Source of the DNA: Wenzhouxiangella sp. XN24
Lineage (GTDB): Bacteria > Pseudomonadota > Gammaproteobacteria > Steroidobacterales > XN24
DNA length: 64,000 nucleotides
Assembly (NCBI RefSeq): GCF_011064545.1
Contig: NZ_JAAMFG010000036.1
Location: 372,001 to 436,000 of the forward strand
Direction of reading: 5' to 3'
Position numbers and translations under genes: made by a program. Numbering within the stretch: position 1 is the first letter of the stretch; the number at the start of each line of letters is the position of its first letter. The notes under the pieces were generated by a model. The model was not told the DNA's origin. It made no database searches and worked only from the letters and a program-made list of their open reading frames with translations. Of this stretch, positions 26,004 through 35,278 are shown in pieces.

Positions 26004-27064
26004 CAGTCGAAGCTCCTGAGCGCCAGGCCGCAGGCCGTCAGGAGCGCGGTGGCGTCCTTGAGCACACCCTGCGAACGGGCCTTGGAGGAGAGTTTCATCA
26101 TGCCCAGCGGATTGCCGATCTGCGTCGGGATCCCCACCCGGCTGCCGATCACGTCCGCAACCCCCGGGATGTTAGCGCAACCGCCGCACACGAGGATCTG
26201 TTCCGGCGGCTCGCGGTTGGTCCCGGACGCGAGGAAGAACTGCAGCGAGCGGCTCACCTGTTGCGTCATGTCGTCGATGAAGGGCTCGAGAATCTCGGGC
26301 TCGTAGTTGCTCGGCAGGCCGCCTTCTTTCTTGGCGCGGCCCGACTCCTCGAGCGTCAACCCGTAGGTCCGCATGATCTCTTCGGTCAGCTGCTGGCCGC
26401 CGAAGGCGAAATCTCGCGTGTAGGTGACCTTGAGGTCCCGCAGGACGCTGAAGGTGGTGCTGCTGGCGCCGAAATCCATGACCGCCACGTTGTGGCCCAT
26501 GCCTTCGTCCTGCATCTGGTGCCGCAGGAGGCGGCAGGCGTTTTCCACCGCGAAGGGCTCGACATCCATGATGCGGGCCCGCAGTCCCGCGGCCTCGACC
26601 GCCGCCTGGCGTTGCTCGACGTTCTCGGTGCGCGTCGCCACCAGCAACACGTCGATCATGTCCGGGTCCTTCGCAGTAGGACCCACGACCTCGAAATCGT
26701 AGCTCACCTCTTCCATCGGGAAGGGGATGTACTGGTCGGCCTGGAGTTCCACCTGGCCTTCCAGTTCGGCGCCGCTGAACGTGGCCGGCATCTGGATGAT
26801 CTTGGTGATCGCAGCGTCGCCGCTGATGGCGACCGCAGCCTCCCGCGAACGGGCCCCGGAGCGCTTCACTGCACGGCGCACGGCCTCGCCGACCACCTGG
26901 GCGTCGACGATGGCTTTTTCGTTCACGGCATTCAGGGGTGTCGCCTCGGCCGCATAAGCCTCGACGCGATAGGTATCCCCGGACTTCGAAAGCTCAATGA
27001 GCTTCACGGAGGAAGTCGTGATATCCAGCCCCAGCAGGGGCCTGTTGGCTCTCCCGAAAAGCAC
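26003..27064 (-). CDS. pilM: PilM, actin-like type IV pilus assembly ATPase
   Basis: Cytoplasmic actin-fold protein, 353 aa, that binds the PilN N-terminus. LLGLDITTSSVKLIEL (about 11-26) is the phosphate-1 region, and VAVMDFGASSTTFSV is the phosphate-2 region. ILVCGGCANIPG is the adenosine motif. The start is GTG at 27064, preceded by AGGA 8 nt upstream. It heads the pilMNOPQ operon and is divergent from the PBP1A gene, the usual gammaproteobacterial arrangement. Confidence 0.96.
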   Translation of the reverse strand: MLFGRANRPLLGLDITTSSVKLIELSKSGDTYRVEAYAAEATPLNAVNEKAIVDAQVVGEAVRRAVKRSGARSREAAVAISGDAAITKIIQMPATFSGAELEGQVELQADQYIPFPMEEVSYDFEVVGPTAKDPDMIDVLLVATRTENVEQRQAAVEAAGLRARIMDVEPFAVENACRLLRHQMQDEGMGHNVAVMDFGASSTTFSVLRDLKVTYTRDFAFGGQQLTEEIMRTYGLTLEESGRAKKEGGLPSNYEPEILEPFIDDMTQQVSRSLQFFLASGTNREPPEQILVCGGCANIPGVADVIGSRVGIPTQIGNPLGMMKLSSKARSQGVLKDATALLTACGLALRSFD

Positions 27065-27407
27065 TTTGAATTTCCTTTAGCGTCCGGGGCTTGGAGGGCG
27101 AAGATAGACTACGACATTAAGTAATGCAACGGACTCCCCGAGTCCGCCCGCCGGCCCATCGGGCGCCGGACGTCCACACTGCGCCAGAAAGCGCCGCAGA
27201 ATCCGTGATCCCGTTCACGGGTTGACATATTACTCCAGCCAGCCGGGGAACCTGTCGGGCCCCGCCGGCGTCGAACCGAAAGCCCCGCCCGTGGCGCTTA
27301 TTCAAGGCCGCCGCGCAACCCGACGACGGCGCCGTGCCGGGAATTCGATGCCGAAATGTTAAACTCCTGAGCGCCTTGGCAAAAGGCGAATCGAACATCT
27401 CCGCCCC
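27065..27407. other. Intergenic region between divergent pilM and mrcA
   Basis: 343 nt without a credible gene. It should hold the promoters of the pil operon and of the PBP1A gene. An exact TTGACA is present on the plus strand at 27222-27227, but no acceptable -10 element follows at the right distance. On the minus strand TTGCAT and TATCTT with a 17-nt spacer occur close to pilM and are weak. No clear operator or repeat is visible. Confidence 0.6.
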
Positions 27408-29846
27408 ATGAGAATTCTCCTGCGCATCCTATATGGCATCGCCGCTGTCGCCGCGATGTCCGTGATCGGCCTCGGCCTGGCCGCGATCGGCGCCTATTAC
27501 TATGTGGCGCCGAGCCTCCCCGACGTGGAATCGCTGCGCGAGGTACGCCTGCAGGTCCCGATGCGGGTCTACACGCGGGACGGCCTGCTGCTGGCGGAAT
27601 TCGGCGAGCAGCGGCGGATACCGCTGGAAATCGATGAGATTCCCGCGCGGCTCCAGCAGGCGTTCCTGGCCGCGGAGGACGACCGCTTCTTCGAGCATCC
27701 CGGCGTGGACTGGCAGGGTCTCACGCGCGCCGCGGTGGCGGTCGCCCTGACCGGCGAACCCACCCAGGGCGGCGGCACGATCACCATGCAGGTGGCGCGC
27801 AACTTCTTTCTCGGCCGCGAGAAGACGATCTCCAGGAAGGTGCGCGAAATCCTCCTCGCACTGCGCATCGAGCACATCCTGTCGAAGGAGGAAATCCTCA
27901 GCCTGTACCTCAACAAGATTTTCCTCGGCCAGCGCGCCTACGGGGTCGGCGCGGCGGCGGAGGTCTATTTCGGCAAGACGGTCCACGAACTGACGACGGG
28001 CGAAATCGCACTCATCGCCGGTACCGGACGCCTCCCCTCGCTGGAGAATCCCGTCAGCGGCCCGGAGCGGGCCCGCCAGCGGCGCGCCTACGTGTTGCGG
28101 CGCATGCTCGAGACCGGCGTGATCGACGCCGCAGAAATGGAGGCCGCCCTTGCGGAGCCTGTCGTCTCGCGCGTGCACGGCGCACAGGTCGAGGTGCGCG
28201 CGCCGTGGGTGGCCGAGATGGCGCGCAACGAAATGCTCAACCGCGTCGGGCCCGAGGCCTACACGGCCGGCTACGCCGTGGTGACCTCCATCGACAGCCG
28301 GCTCCAGCCGCTGGCGCAGCACGCGGTGCGGGCGGCGCTGGAAGATTACGACCGCAGACACGGCTATCGCGGCCCGCTGGCCACGCTGCCCGCCCCGCCC
28401 GCAGACCCGGCCGAGGCCGATCTGCTGCTGGAAGGCTATCCCGAACCTGCGGGACTGCGCGCCGCCGTGGTGCTTGCGGTGGACGAGGCGGGCGCCGACA
28501 TGCACCTGCGCGGCACGGGACCCGTCCGCGTGCCGTTCGAAGGGATGCGCTGGGCGCGCAGCTACATCGATGAGGACCGGCGTGGTCCGGAGCCCGAAAC
28601 GCCCGCGGACGTGGTGGCGCCCGGGCACGTGGTGCTCCTCGACGAGCGTGACTCGGCCTGGGCTCTCGCGCAGGTGCCGGCGATCCAGGGCGCGCTGACG
28701 GTGCTCGATCCGCGCGACGGCGCCGTGGTCGCGCTGAGCGGAGGACTCGACTTCGAACTCAGCAAGTTCAACCGCGCCATCCAGGCCCGACGGCAACCCG
28801 GTTCGGCGTTCAAGCCCTTCGTCTACTCGGCGGCCCTCGAGCGGGGCCTGACAGCGGCCAGCATCGAGATCGATGCCCCCGTCGTATACGACGACCCGCA
28901 GCTGGAGGACACCTGGCGGCCGCAAAACTACACGGGGCGCTTCTACGGGCCGATGCGGCTGCGCGAGGCGCTGGTGAACTCGCGCAACCTCGTCTCGATC
29001 CGGGTCCTCGAGCGAATCGGGATTTCCGCGGCCGCAGAGCACATCAGCGACTTCGGCTTCCCGCCGGAGGCGCTGCCGCGCGACCTCACGCTGGCGCTCG
29101 GCAGCGGCGGCGTGACGCCACTCGAGCTGGCGACCGGCTATGCCGCATTCGCGAACGGCGGCTTCCGCGTCGAACCGTATTTCATCGACCGGATCTACGG
29201 ACCCGAGAACACGCCCCTTTACGAGAGCCAGCCGGCCTGGGCCTGTCCGGAATGCGAATACGGCCTGCTACCGGACTTCGCTCAGTCCGCACCCGAGGAC
29301 ATGGTGGACGACACGACGGATGCCGAGCTGCCGCCGCCGGTGAGCGCCGAGCCTCCGCCGCGCGCCGTCGAGGCGCGCAACGCCTGGATCATCGCCAGCA
29401 TGCTGGAAGACGTCATTCGACGGGGCACGGGCGTCCGGGCGCGCGCGCTGGAACGCAGCGATCTTGCCGGCAAGACCGGGACCACCAACGACGGCCGCGA
29501 CACCTGGTTCGCCGGCTTCAACGGCGACCTGGTGGCCACCGCCTGGGTGGGTTTCGACCAGGAGCGCCCGCTCGGGCGTGGCGAAACCGGCGCCTCCACC
29601 GCCCTCCCGATGTGGATCGAGTTCATGGGTCCTGCGCTGGAAGGCGCGCCTCCGAGCCGCAGCGTCGAACCGCCCGGCCTGATGACGGTGCGGATCTCCG
29701 CGGAGACTGGCCGCCTGGCCCGCGCCGGTGAGCCGGGCACCCTGTTCGAGACCTTCCGGGTGGGGCACGTGCCCCCGGCGGCGGAACCCGGCGAGGCGGA
29801 TTTCCCGGACGGACGCGACCGCGCCGAGGAAGACAGGCTGTTCTGA
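27408..29846 (+). CDS. mrcA: Penicillin-binding protein 1A (bifunctional transglycosylase/transpeptidase)
   Basis: Class A PBP of 812 aa, anchored by an N-terminal helix (about 8-32). The GT51 domain has catalytic Glu90 in AAEDDRFFEHPG and QGGGTITMQVARN. An OB-like linker domain follows. The transpeptidase has Ser466 in SAFK, the SRN motif in NSRNLVS, and KTG at 689-691. It polymerises and cross-links peptidoglycan in the periplasm. A cysteine pair (CPEC, about 609-612) and an acidic, proline-rich insertion lie between the SRN and KTG motifs. The C-terminal tail is acidic. Divergence from pilM is a conserved context. The length is typical of PBP1A. Confidence 0.96.
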   Translation: MRILLRILYGIAAVAAMSVIGLGLAAIGAYYYVAPSLPDVESLREVRLQVPMRVYTRDGLLLAEFGEQRRIPLEIDEIPARLQQAFLAAEDDRFFEHPGVDWQGLTRAAVAVALTGEPTQGGGTITMQVARNFFLGREKTISRKVREILLALRIEHILSKEEILSLYLNKIFLGQRAYGVGAAAEVYFGKTVHELTTGEIALIAGTGRLPSLENPVSGPERARQRRAYVLRRMLETGVIDAAEMEAALAEPVVSRVHGAQVEVRAPWVAEMARNEMLNRVGPEAYTAGYAVVTSIDSRLQPLAQHAVRAALEDYDRRHGYRGPLATLPAPPADPAEADLLLEGYPEPAGLRAAVVLAVDEAGADMHLRGTGPVRVPFEGMRWARSYIDEDRRGPEPETPADVVAPGHVVLLDERDSAWALAQVPAIQGALTVLDPRDGAVVALSGGLDFELSKFNRAIQARRQPGSAFKPFVYSAALERGLTAASIEIDAPVVYDDPQLEDTWRPQNYTGRFYGPMRLREALVNSRNLVSIRVLERIGISAAAEHISDFGFPPEALPRDLTLALGSGGVTPLELATGYAAFANGGFRVEPYFIDRIYGPENTPLYESQPAWACPECEYGLLPDFAQSAPEDMVDDTTDAELPPPVSAEPPPRAVEARNAWIIASMLEDVIRRGTGVRARALERSDLAGKTGTTNDGRDTWFAGFNGDLVATAWVGFDQERPLGRGETGASTALPMWIEFMGPALEGAPPSRSVEPPGLMTVRISAETGRLARAGEPGTLFETFRVGHVPPAAEPGEADFPDGRDRAEEDRLF

Positions 29847-29859
29847 TCGACGGAAGCTC

Positions 29860-30501
29860 ATGCCAAGACGTGCACTGAACAGGACGACCGAGTTACGCAG
29901 CCGGGTGGCCGAAGAGGCCGCAAGGATCATGCGCGAGCAGGGCGTGCGCGACTTCCTGCTGGCGAAACGCAAGGCGGCCGACCGGCTCGGCATCGTGGAC
30001 CGGAACGCTTTGCCGGCGAACCAGGAGATCTCGGAAGCCCTCGCCGCGCAGCAGCGCCTGTTCGGTGGCAGCGCCCATCGGGACAACGTCCGTGCCCTGC
30101 GCGAAACGGCATTGCAGGCCATGGACCTGCTGGCACGCTTCAAGCCGCGACTGGTCGGGCCGGTGCTGGCCGGCACCGCCACGCCGCACAGCGACGTCTC
30201 GCTCCATCTATTTGCGCCGACGCCGGAAGAGGTGGCGTTTCTGCTCATCGAGCGCGCGGTGCGTTACCGGACCGGGGACCGGCGGGTACGCCTGCCGGGC
30301 GGCGAGCACGCGAGCTATCCGAATTTCGAGTTCGAGCTCGGGCAGGTCACGATCGAGGCCACGGTGTTCCCCGACCTCGGGCTGCGCGAAGCGCCCCTGT
30401 GCCCGATCGGCGGCGGGCCGATGCATCGCGCGCGGCGTGCGGAGGTGGCCGCACTGCTCGACGAGGGGCCGGACGACGGCCCCGACGAAGACGAGCCCTA
30501 G
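29860..30501 (+). CDS. Conserved hypothetical protein, possible degenerate nucleotidyltransferase fold
   Basis: 213 aa, cytoplasmic, no signal or membrane segment. The N-terminal third is helical and basic. The centre reads [18 protein letters not shown], which resembles the G-x-x-x(n)-SDxDL motif of minimal nucleotidyltransferases, but the second metal-binding Asp is Ser. The C-terminus is very acidic ([12 protein letters not shown]). It begins 14 nt after mrcA and so is probably co-transcribed with it. Its stop codon overlaps the gltA stop on the opposite strand (CTAG at 30498-30501). The fold suggestion is weak and the function unknown. Confidence 0.75.
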   Translation: MPRRALNRTTELRSRVAEEAARIMREQGVRDFLLAKRKAADRLGIVDRNALPANQEISEALAAQQRLFGGSAHRDNVRALRETALQAMDLLARFKPRLVGPVLAGTATPHSDVSLHLFAPTPEEVAFLLIERAVRYRTGDRRVRLPGGEHASYPNFEFELGQVTIEATVFPDLGLREAPLCPIGGGPMHRARRAEVAALLDEGPDDGPDEDEP

Positions 30502-31799
30502 AGTCCGCGCCGCTCGATCGGCGTGTAGTCGCGGCTGCCGGCGCCCGTGTACAGCTGCCGCGGCCGACCGATGCGCCGCTGCGGGTCGGTGATCATTTCC
30601 TGCCAGTGCGCGACCCAGCCGACCGTGCGGGCGATGGCGAACATGACCGTGAACATGGAGGTCGGGATGCCGATCGCCCGGTAGATGATGCCGGAATAGA
30701 AATCGACGTTCGGGTACAGCTTGCGCTCGATGAAGTACTCGTCCTCGAGCGCGATCTCCTCGAGGCGCAGCGCGAGCTCGAACAGCGGTGAATCGGTGTG
30801 GCCGAGCCGGTTGAGCACCTTGTGGCACATCGTGCGGATCAGCTTGGCGCGCGGGTCGAAATTCTTGTAGACGCGGTGACCGAAGCCCATCAGGCGGAAG
30901 GAGTCGTCCTTGTCTTTCGCCTTGGCGATGTACTTCGGGATGTTGTCCACCGAGCCGATCTTCTCCAGCATCGTCAGCACGGCCTCGTTGGCTCCGCCGT
31001 GTGCAGGGCCCCACAGCGTGGCGATTCCCGCCGCGATGGCCGCGTAGGGATTCGTGCCGGAACTGCCGGCGAGCCGGACCGTGGACGTGCTGGCGTTCTG
31101 CTCGTGGTCGGCGTGCAGGATGAAGAGCAGGTCCAGCGCCTCGGCGGCCACCGGATCCACGCGGTAATCGGCGCAGGGCACGGCGAAGAACATGTTCAAC
31201 AGGTTCGCGCAGTAGTCGAGGTCGTTCTGCGGATAGATGAAAGGCTGGCCGACGGAATGCTTGTAGGCGGCGGCGGCGATCGTCGGGATCTTGGCAATGA
31301 TGCGATGCGCGAAAATCTCGCGATGCCGCGCGTTCTCGATGTCGGTGGAGTCATGGTAGAAGGCCGACATGGAACCGACCACCGAGGCCAGCATGGCCAT
31401 CGGGTGCGCGTTGTGGTGGAAGCCGTTGAAGTGACGCAGCAACGTCTGGTTGATCATCGTGTGCGTCGTGATGATGTGGTTGAAATTCTCCAGCTGCGCA
31501 CGGGTCGGCAGCTCACCGTACAACAGCAGGTAGGACACCTCGAGGAAACTGCTGCGCTCCGCCAGCTGGTCCACCGGGTAGCCGCGATACAGGAGCACAC
31601 CCTCGTCGCCGTCGATATAGGTGATCGCGCTTTCGCAACTCGCCGTGGAGACGAAGCCCGGATCCAGCGTGAACACGCCGAACTCCTTGTAGAGTGCGCC
31701 GATGTCCACGACATCGGGACCCACCGTGCCCGCGCGCACCGGCATCTCGAGGCGCTTGCCGTCCGCTTCACTGCTGAGGGTCAGGATCTTGTCACTCAT
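30498..31799 (-). CDS. gltA: Citrate synthase (type II)
   Basis: Condenses acetyl-CoA and oxaloacetate in the TCA cycle, 433 aa. Signature sequences are [12 protein letters not shown] with the first catalytic His, [16 protein letters not shown] with the second, and an acidic catalytic residue in the C-terminal NVDFYSGI region. The length and the N-terminal beta-rich extension mark the type II, NADH-sensitive hexameric class of Gram-negative bacteria. The ATG at 31799 is preceded by AGGGAAG. A promoter with a perfect TATAAT lies about 45 nt upstream. Confidence 0.97.
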   Translation of the reverse strand: MSDKILTLSSEADGKRLEMPVRAGTVGPDVVDIGALYKEFGVFTLDPGFVSTASCESAITYIDGDEGVLLYRGYPVDQLAERSSFLEVSYLLLYGELPTRAQLENFNHIITTHTMINQTLLRHFNGFHHNAHPMAMLASVVGSMSAFYHDSTDIENARHREIFAHRIIAKIPTIAAAAYKHSVGQPFIYPQNDLDYCANLLNMFFAVPCADYRVDPVAAEALDLLFILHADHEQNASTSTVRLAGSSGTNPYAAIAAGIATLWGPAHGGANEAVLTMLEKIGSVDNIPKYIAKAKDKDDSFRLMGFGHRVYKNFDPRAKLIRTMCHKVLNRLGHTDSPLFELALRLEEIALEDEYFIERKLYPNVDFYSGIIYRAIGIPTSMFTVMFAIARTVGWVAHWQEMITDPQRRIGRPRQLYTGAGSRDYTPIERRGL

Positions 31800-31844
31800 G
31801 CTCGCTTCCCTGGTGCTTGTTGCGCTGCCGCGTGGCGGCGGCCG

Positions 31845-31873
31845 ATTATAGTCCACCGTGAAGGTCATGTCCC
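31845..31873 (-). promoter_or_regulatory. Sigma-70 promoter of gltA
   Basis: On the minus strand GGGACA (31868-31873, 4 of 6) and a perfect TATAAT (31845-31850) are separated by 17 nt. Transcription would start near 31838, leaving a leader of about 39 nt before the gltA ATG. Confidence 0.65.
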
Positions 31874-31989
31874 GGATCATGCACCGTGACGCGGCAGCGC
31901 AGCAGCCGGGGCCGCGCCGCAGGCCGGCCGTGCGCCCAGGCCCCTGTGCAGCCCGGCCCGGACGAGGCCCCGCCGCGATGCAAACGAAA

Positions 31990-32012
31990 AGGGGCGCCTC
32001 ACGGGCGCCCCT
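31990..32012 (-). terminator. Intrinsic terminator of rpmE
   Basis: Perfect 9-bp stem (31990-31998 with 32004-32012) with a 5-nt loop. It is followed on the minus strand by TTTTCGTTT and lies 28 nt past the rpmE stop codon. Confidence 0.82.
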
Positions 32013-32040
32013 CGATAAAACAGCGGTCGGACAGCCGGCG

Positions 32041-32250
32041 TCAGGCGCTCATGCCACCGTATTTGCGACGGAACTTGTCCACGCGGCCGCCGCTGTCCAG
32101 GATCTTCTGCTTGCCCGTGTAGAACGGGTGGCACTGCGAACAGACCTCGATGTGCAGCTCTTTCCCCAGGGTGGAGCGCGTCGTGAACGTGTTGCCGCAA
32201 CTGCAGACCACGTTGATCTCTTGGTAATCGGGATGGATGTTCGACTTCAT
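32041..32250 (-). CDS. rpmE: 50S ribosomal protein L31
   Basis: 69 aa. C16, C18, C37 and C40 form the zinc ribbon, so this is the zinc-containing paralogue. The start is preceded by GGAAGG and the gene is monocistronic, with its own promoter (32292-32320) and terminator. Zinc-type L31 often has a zinc-free partner elsewhere in the genome. None is in this window. Confidence 0.97.
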   Translation of the reverse strand: MKSNIHPDYQEINVVCSCGNTFTTRSTLGKELHIEVCSQCHPFYTGKQKILDSGGRVDKFRRKYGGMSA

Positions 32251-32291
32251 GCTCGACCTTCCGGACTCGGGGGGCAGTGGAAAAGCTCGCC

Positions 32292-32320
32292 ATAGTATCG
32301 CGCGGGGAGTCGCCCGGCAA
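32292..32320 (-). promoter_or_regulatory. Sigma-70 promoter of rpmE
   Basis: On the minus strand TTGCCG (32315-32320) and TACTAT (32292-32297) are separated by exactly 17 nt. The predicted start near 32285 gives a 35-nt leader for rpmE. Confidence 0.68.
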
Positions 32321-32744
32321 GCACCTGCCCACGCGGCGAAACCATGTCCCGTTCCCGGGGAGGTGCCGGTGGCCCCGACCAGGGATCATCGACGCATGCG
32401 TGCCGGGCTCGCGCGGGCCCCTGCGCGCCGATTGCGCTGCACCAATCTCCTGAGGAATGACTTTAACTTCTGCAGGCTAAGCATTCGCCCGGAATGCCGT
32501 TTCGACTTTATCCACAAAAGCTGTGGATAACTCTGTGGACGCCCGCTTGATGATTGCGTTGCGAAGGCCTCGCCGCAAGGTCGGGAACAGATTGGCGAAA
32601 AAGCGACCAAGGTGTCTGAAGGATATATGAATCAATTACTTGCGCGCCCAGGGGGTGTGGCCGCTGCGGCACGATGCCGGCGCATCGGCCCGATCGGTCC
32701 GGGATCGCGACCGGCACGGCCTCCATGTGCATAAGTCGATGCGT
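32321..32744. other. Non-coding region between rpmE and hemW, AT-richer than its surroundings
   Basis: About 420 nt without a believable gene. Short open frames here have no ribosome-binding site or recognisable product. The stretch from about 32455 to 32640 is clearly richer in A and T than neighbouring DNA. It contains the inverted DnaA-box pair (32508-32530) and an AT-rich run near 32618-32640. The hemW transcript runs into it from the right. No hairpin with a T-run was found to terminate hemW. Confidence 0.6.
32508..32530. promoter_or_regulatory. Inverted pair of perfect DnaA boxes
   Basis: TTATCCACA at 32508-32516 and its reverse complement TGTGGATAA at 32522-32530 are both exact matches to the DnaA box, separated by 5 nt. 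A third, partial box (TGTGGA) begins at 32534. Nearest genes are rpmE and hemW, not dnaA, dnaN or mnmG. The site could be a DnaA regulatory or titration site, or part of an origin region. The sequence alone does not decide. Confidence 0.7.
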
Positions 32745-33917
32745 TCAGGCCGACGATGCCGGCAGAAAAAGCCCCTGCACGTCATTCAGGAAGCGCCGCC
32801 CCAGGACGGTGGGCTGCCAGTGATCTTCCCCGGTGCGGGCGAGGAGGCCCCGCCGCCGGCCCGCCTCGAGGCCGGGCGCGGCCGCCTCGGCGCCGAGACC
32901 GGTGCGGGTGCAGAATGACCGCAACGAGAAGCCCGCGGTCAGGCGCAGGGCATTCAGCATGAACTCGAAGAGCAATTCCTCTGCCCCGAGCACGCGCTCC
33001 TCCTCGAGGCGCGGCCCCGCCATCCATCCCGCGGGACGCCGTCGCCGCTGGCGCCTCAGCACGCGGCCGTCGGCCAGGCTGAGCTTGCCGTGCGCCCCCG
33101 CGCCGAGCCCCAGGTAGTCCCCGTAATTCCAGTAATTCAGGTTATGCCGGCAGGCCTGGCCGGGGCGCGACCACGCGGACACTTCATAGCGCTGGTAGCC
33201 GGCTGCCTCGAGGACGGCCGTCGCGTGTTCCTCCATCGTCCAGCAGTCGTCGTCGCCGGGCAGTGGCGGGGGGCGGCGATGAAAAGGCGTGCCCGGCTCG
33301 AGCGTCAACTGGTAAAGGGACAAGTGGGGCGGCGCAACGGCCACGGCGGCGGCGAGATCCGCGGCTGCAGCGTGTGCGCTCTGGCCGGGCAGGCCGAACA
33401 TCAGGTCCAGGTTGAAGTTGCCGAGGCCCGCGCCGGCGAGTTCATCGATCGCCGCGTAGGCTTCCCGGTCGCTGTGGATGCGCCCGATCGCGGCCAGCAG
33501 GTCCGGCTGGAAACTCTGTACGCCGAGCGACACGCGGTTGATGCCCGCCGCCGCGAGTTCGCTGAAATGTCCGCGCTCGACGGTGCCCGGGTTGGCTTCC
33601 AGGGTGATCTCCGCCGTGGCGGCGACAGGCAGCCGGGTCGCCAGCCCGGCAAGAAACCGCTCGATCAACGACGGCGGACAAAGGCTCGGCGTGCCGCCGC
33701 CGAAAAACACCGTCTCGACCTCGCGTCCGGACACCAGCGGCAGGTCGTCTTCGAGATCCTCGAGAAGACACTCGACATAGTTGTCGAACGGCGCTTTTCC
33801 CCGAAGTTCGTGACTGTTGAAGTCACAATAGGGGCACTTTCTGACACACCAGGGCAGGTGGACATACACGCCCAGGGGCGCGTTCGCCCGACCCGCTTCC
33901 GGGCCGGCGGCCGTCAC
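32745..33917 (-). CDS. hemW: HemW, radical SAM heme chaperone (oxygen-independent coproporphyrinogen oxidase-like)
   Basis: Radical SAM protein of 390 aa. CVRKCPYCDFNSH supplies the three 4Fe-4S cysteines. The position two residues after the third cysteine is Phe rather than the fourth Cys of true HemN, which places it in HemW, a heme-trafficking protein. FFGGGTPS is the SAM-binding glycine motif, and a HemN C-terminal domain follows. The start is GTG at 33917, overlapping the rdgB stop codon (GTGA). The frame is open far upstream, but that is the rdgB and rph coding region in another frame. Confidence 0.92.
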   Translation of the reverse strand: MTAAGPEAGRANAPLGVYVHLPWCVRKCPYCDFNSHELRGKAPFDNYVECLLEDLEDDLPLVSGREVETVFFGGGTPSLCPPSLIERFLAGLATRLPVAATAEITLEANPGTVERGHFSELAAAGINRVSLGVQSFQPDLLAAIGRIHSDREAYAAIDELAGAGLGNFNLDLMFGLPGQSAHAAAADLAAAVAVAPPHLSLYQLTLEPGTPFHRRPPPLPGDDDCWTMEEHATAVLEAAGYQRYEVSAWSRPGQACRHNLNYWNYGDYLGLGAGAHGKLSLADGRVLRRQRRRRPAGWMAGPRLEEERVLGAEELLFEFMLNALRLTAGFSLRSFCTRTGLGAEAAAPGLEAGRRRGLLARTGEDHWQPTVLGRRFLNDVQGLFLPASSA

Positions 33918-34543
33918 GCGCGCCCGGCGGGCGGCGATCCGCCGGCGTACCGCAGGCGCTCGAGAAGCGCATCGAAAGCACGGCCACGATGACTGACGCG
34001 GTTCTTCTCGCCAGGCCCAAGCTCGGCTGCGCTGCGCTTTTCTCCGCGCGGGATGAAGACGGGATCGTAGCCGAAGCCGCCGCTGCCCCGGGGTGCGCCG
34101 GCGATCGTGCCTTCCCAGCGTCCCTCGCAGACGATCGGCAAGGGATCCGCGGGATGCCGGAGCAGGACGGCAACACACACGAAGCGCGCCCCGCGAAGCG
34201 CCTCGGACACCCCCTCGAGCTCGGCCAGCAGCTTGCGCACGTTGGCCGCGTCGCCGCCCTCGGCGGAGTAGCGTGCCGAGTGAATGCCGGGCGCGCCGCC
34301 CAGCGCATCGACCACCAGCCCGGAATCGTCGGCGATGGCCGGCAGGCCGCTGCCGGCGGCGGCATGACGCGCCTTCAGCAGGGCGTTCTCGATGAAGGTC
34401 GCTCCCGTCTCGTCCGCCGAGACCAGGCCGAATGCCGCCTGTGACAGGACCTCCAGCCCGGCCGGCGCCAGCAGCGCACCGATCTCCCGGGCCTTGCCCG
34501 GATTCCCCGTGGCGAGCACCACCCGCGGACCGACGCCGTTCAC
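33914..34543 (-). CDS. rdgB: XTP/dITP diphosphatase (Ham1/RdgB family)
   Basis: House-cleaning pyrophosphatase of 209 aa that removes xanthosine and inosine triphosphates from the nucleotide pool. [14 protein letters not shown] is the N-terminal substrate loop. [23 protein letters not shown] is the metal-binding centre, and [10 protein letters not shown] and SHRGRA are the C-terminal motifs. The start is GTG at 34543, in a GTGA overlap with the rph stop. A GTGA overlap also joins it to hemW downstream. Confidence 0.95.
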   Translation of the reverse strand: MNGVGPRVVLATGNPGKAREIGALLAPAGLEVLSQAAFGLVSADETGATFIENALLKARHAAAGSGLPAIADDSGLVVDALGGAPGIHSARYSAEGGDAANVRKLLAELEGVSEALRGARFVCVAVLLRHPADPLPIVCEGRWEGTIAGAPRGSGGFGYDPVFIPRGEKRSAAELGPGEKNRVSHRGRAFDALLERLRYAGGSPPAGRA

Positions 34544-35256
34544 CCGCGCAACGCCGCCTGTTGCAGCGACAGCAGCGTCGCGATGCCGCTGCCGGCGAGA
34601 TCCAGCAGCTGGTCGAGCTCCGAGCGGCGGAATGCGTGGCCTTCGGCCGTTCCCTGGATCTCGACGAAAGCACCGGCCTCGTTCATGACGACATTCATGT
34701 CGGTCTCCGCCTCCGAGTCCTCGGCATAGTCGAGGTCGAGCACCGGGACGCCCCGGTACACGCCGACGGACACGGCCGCGATCTGGCCGTGCAGGGGATC
34801 CGCGTGCAGCACTTTGCGCCGCCGCAGGCTGCGCAGGGCATCCGCCAGCGCGACGTAGGCGCCGGTGATCGCTGCGGTGCGCGTCCCGCCGTCCGCCTCC
34901 AGCACGTCGCAATCGACCGTGACCGTGCGCTCGCCCAACGCGCTGAGATCGAGGACCGCCCGCAGGCTGCGACCGATGAGGCGCTGGATTTCCAGCGTGC
35001 GGCCCCCCTGGCGGCCGCGGGCGGCCTCGCGCGGATTCCTGGTGTGCGTGGAACGCGGCAACATGCCGTACTCGGCCGTCACCCAGCCCTGGCCCTTGCC
35101 CTTGAGAAACGGCGGCACACGCTCCTCGATGCTCGCGGAGCACAACACCCGCGTGGCGCCGCAGGTGATCAGCACGGAACCTTCCGCATGGCGCTGGAAG
35201 CCGCGCTCGAACTGCACGGGGCGTAACTCGTCGGGTCGTCGATCACTGGGTCTCAA
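34540..35256 (-). CDS. rph: Ribonuclease PH
   Basis: Phosphorolytic 3'-5' exoribonuclease that trims tRNA precursors; 238 aa. [43 protein letters not shown] and [16 protein letters not shown] are family landmarks. The start is TTG at 35256. It has GGAG 6 nt upstream and gives the usual [15 protein letters not shown]-terminus, whereas the frame-opening ATG at 35322 would add 22 atypical residues. It leads rph-rdgB-hemW, all joined by overlaps. Confidence 0.95.
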   Translation of the reverse strand: MRPSDRRPDELRPVQFERGFQRHAEGSVLITCGATRVLCSASIEERVPPFLKGKGQGWVTAEYGMLPRSTHTRNPREAARGRQGGRTLEIQRLIGRSLRAVLDLSALGERTVTVDCDVLEADGGTRTAAITGAYVALADALRSLRRRKVLHADPLHGQIAAVSVGVYRGVPVLDLDYAEDSEAETDMNVVMNEAGAFVEIQGTAEGHAFRRSELDQLLDLAGSGIATLLSLQQAALRG

Positions 35257-35278
35257 GGGTTTCTCCGCCAGGGGCCGT

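Noticed and set aside
27222-27227. Exact TTGACA upstream of mrcA
   Set aside because: No -10 element at 15-19 nt spacing, so it is not called as a promoter.
32237-32732. Several short open frames on both strands between rpmE and hemW
   Set aside because: No ribosome-binding sites, no domains, and they overlap the rpmE promoter and the DnaA boxes.
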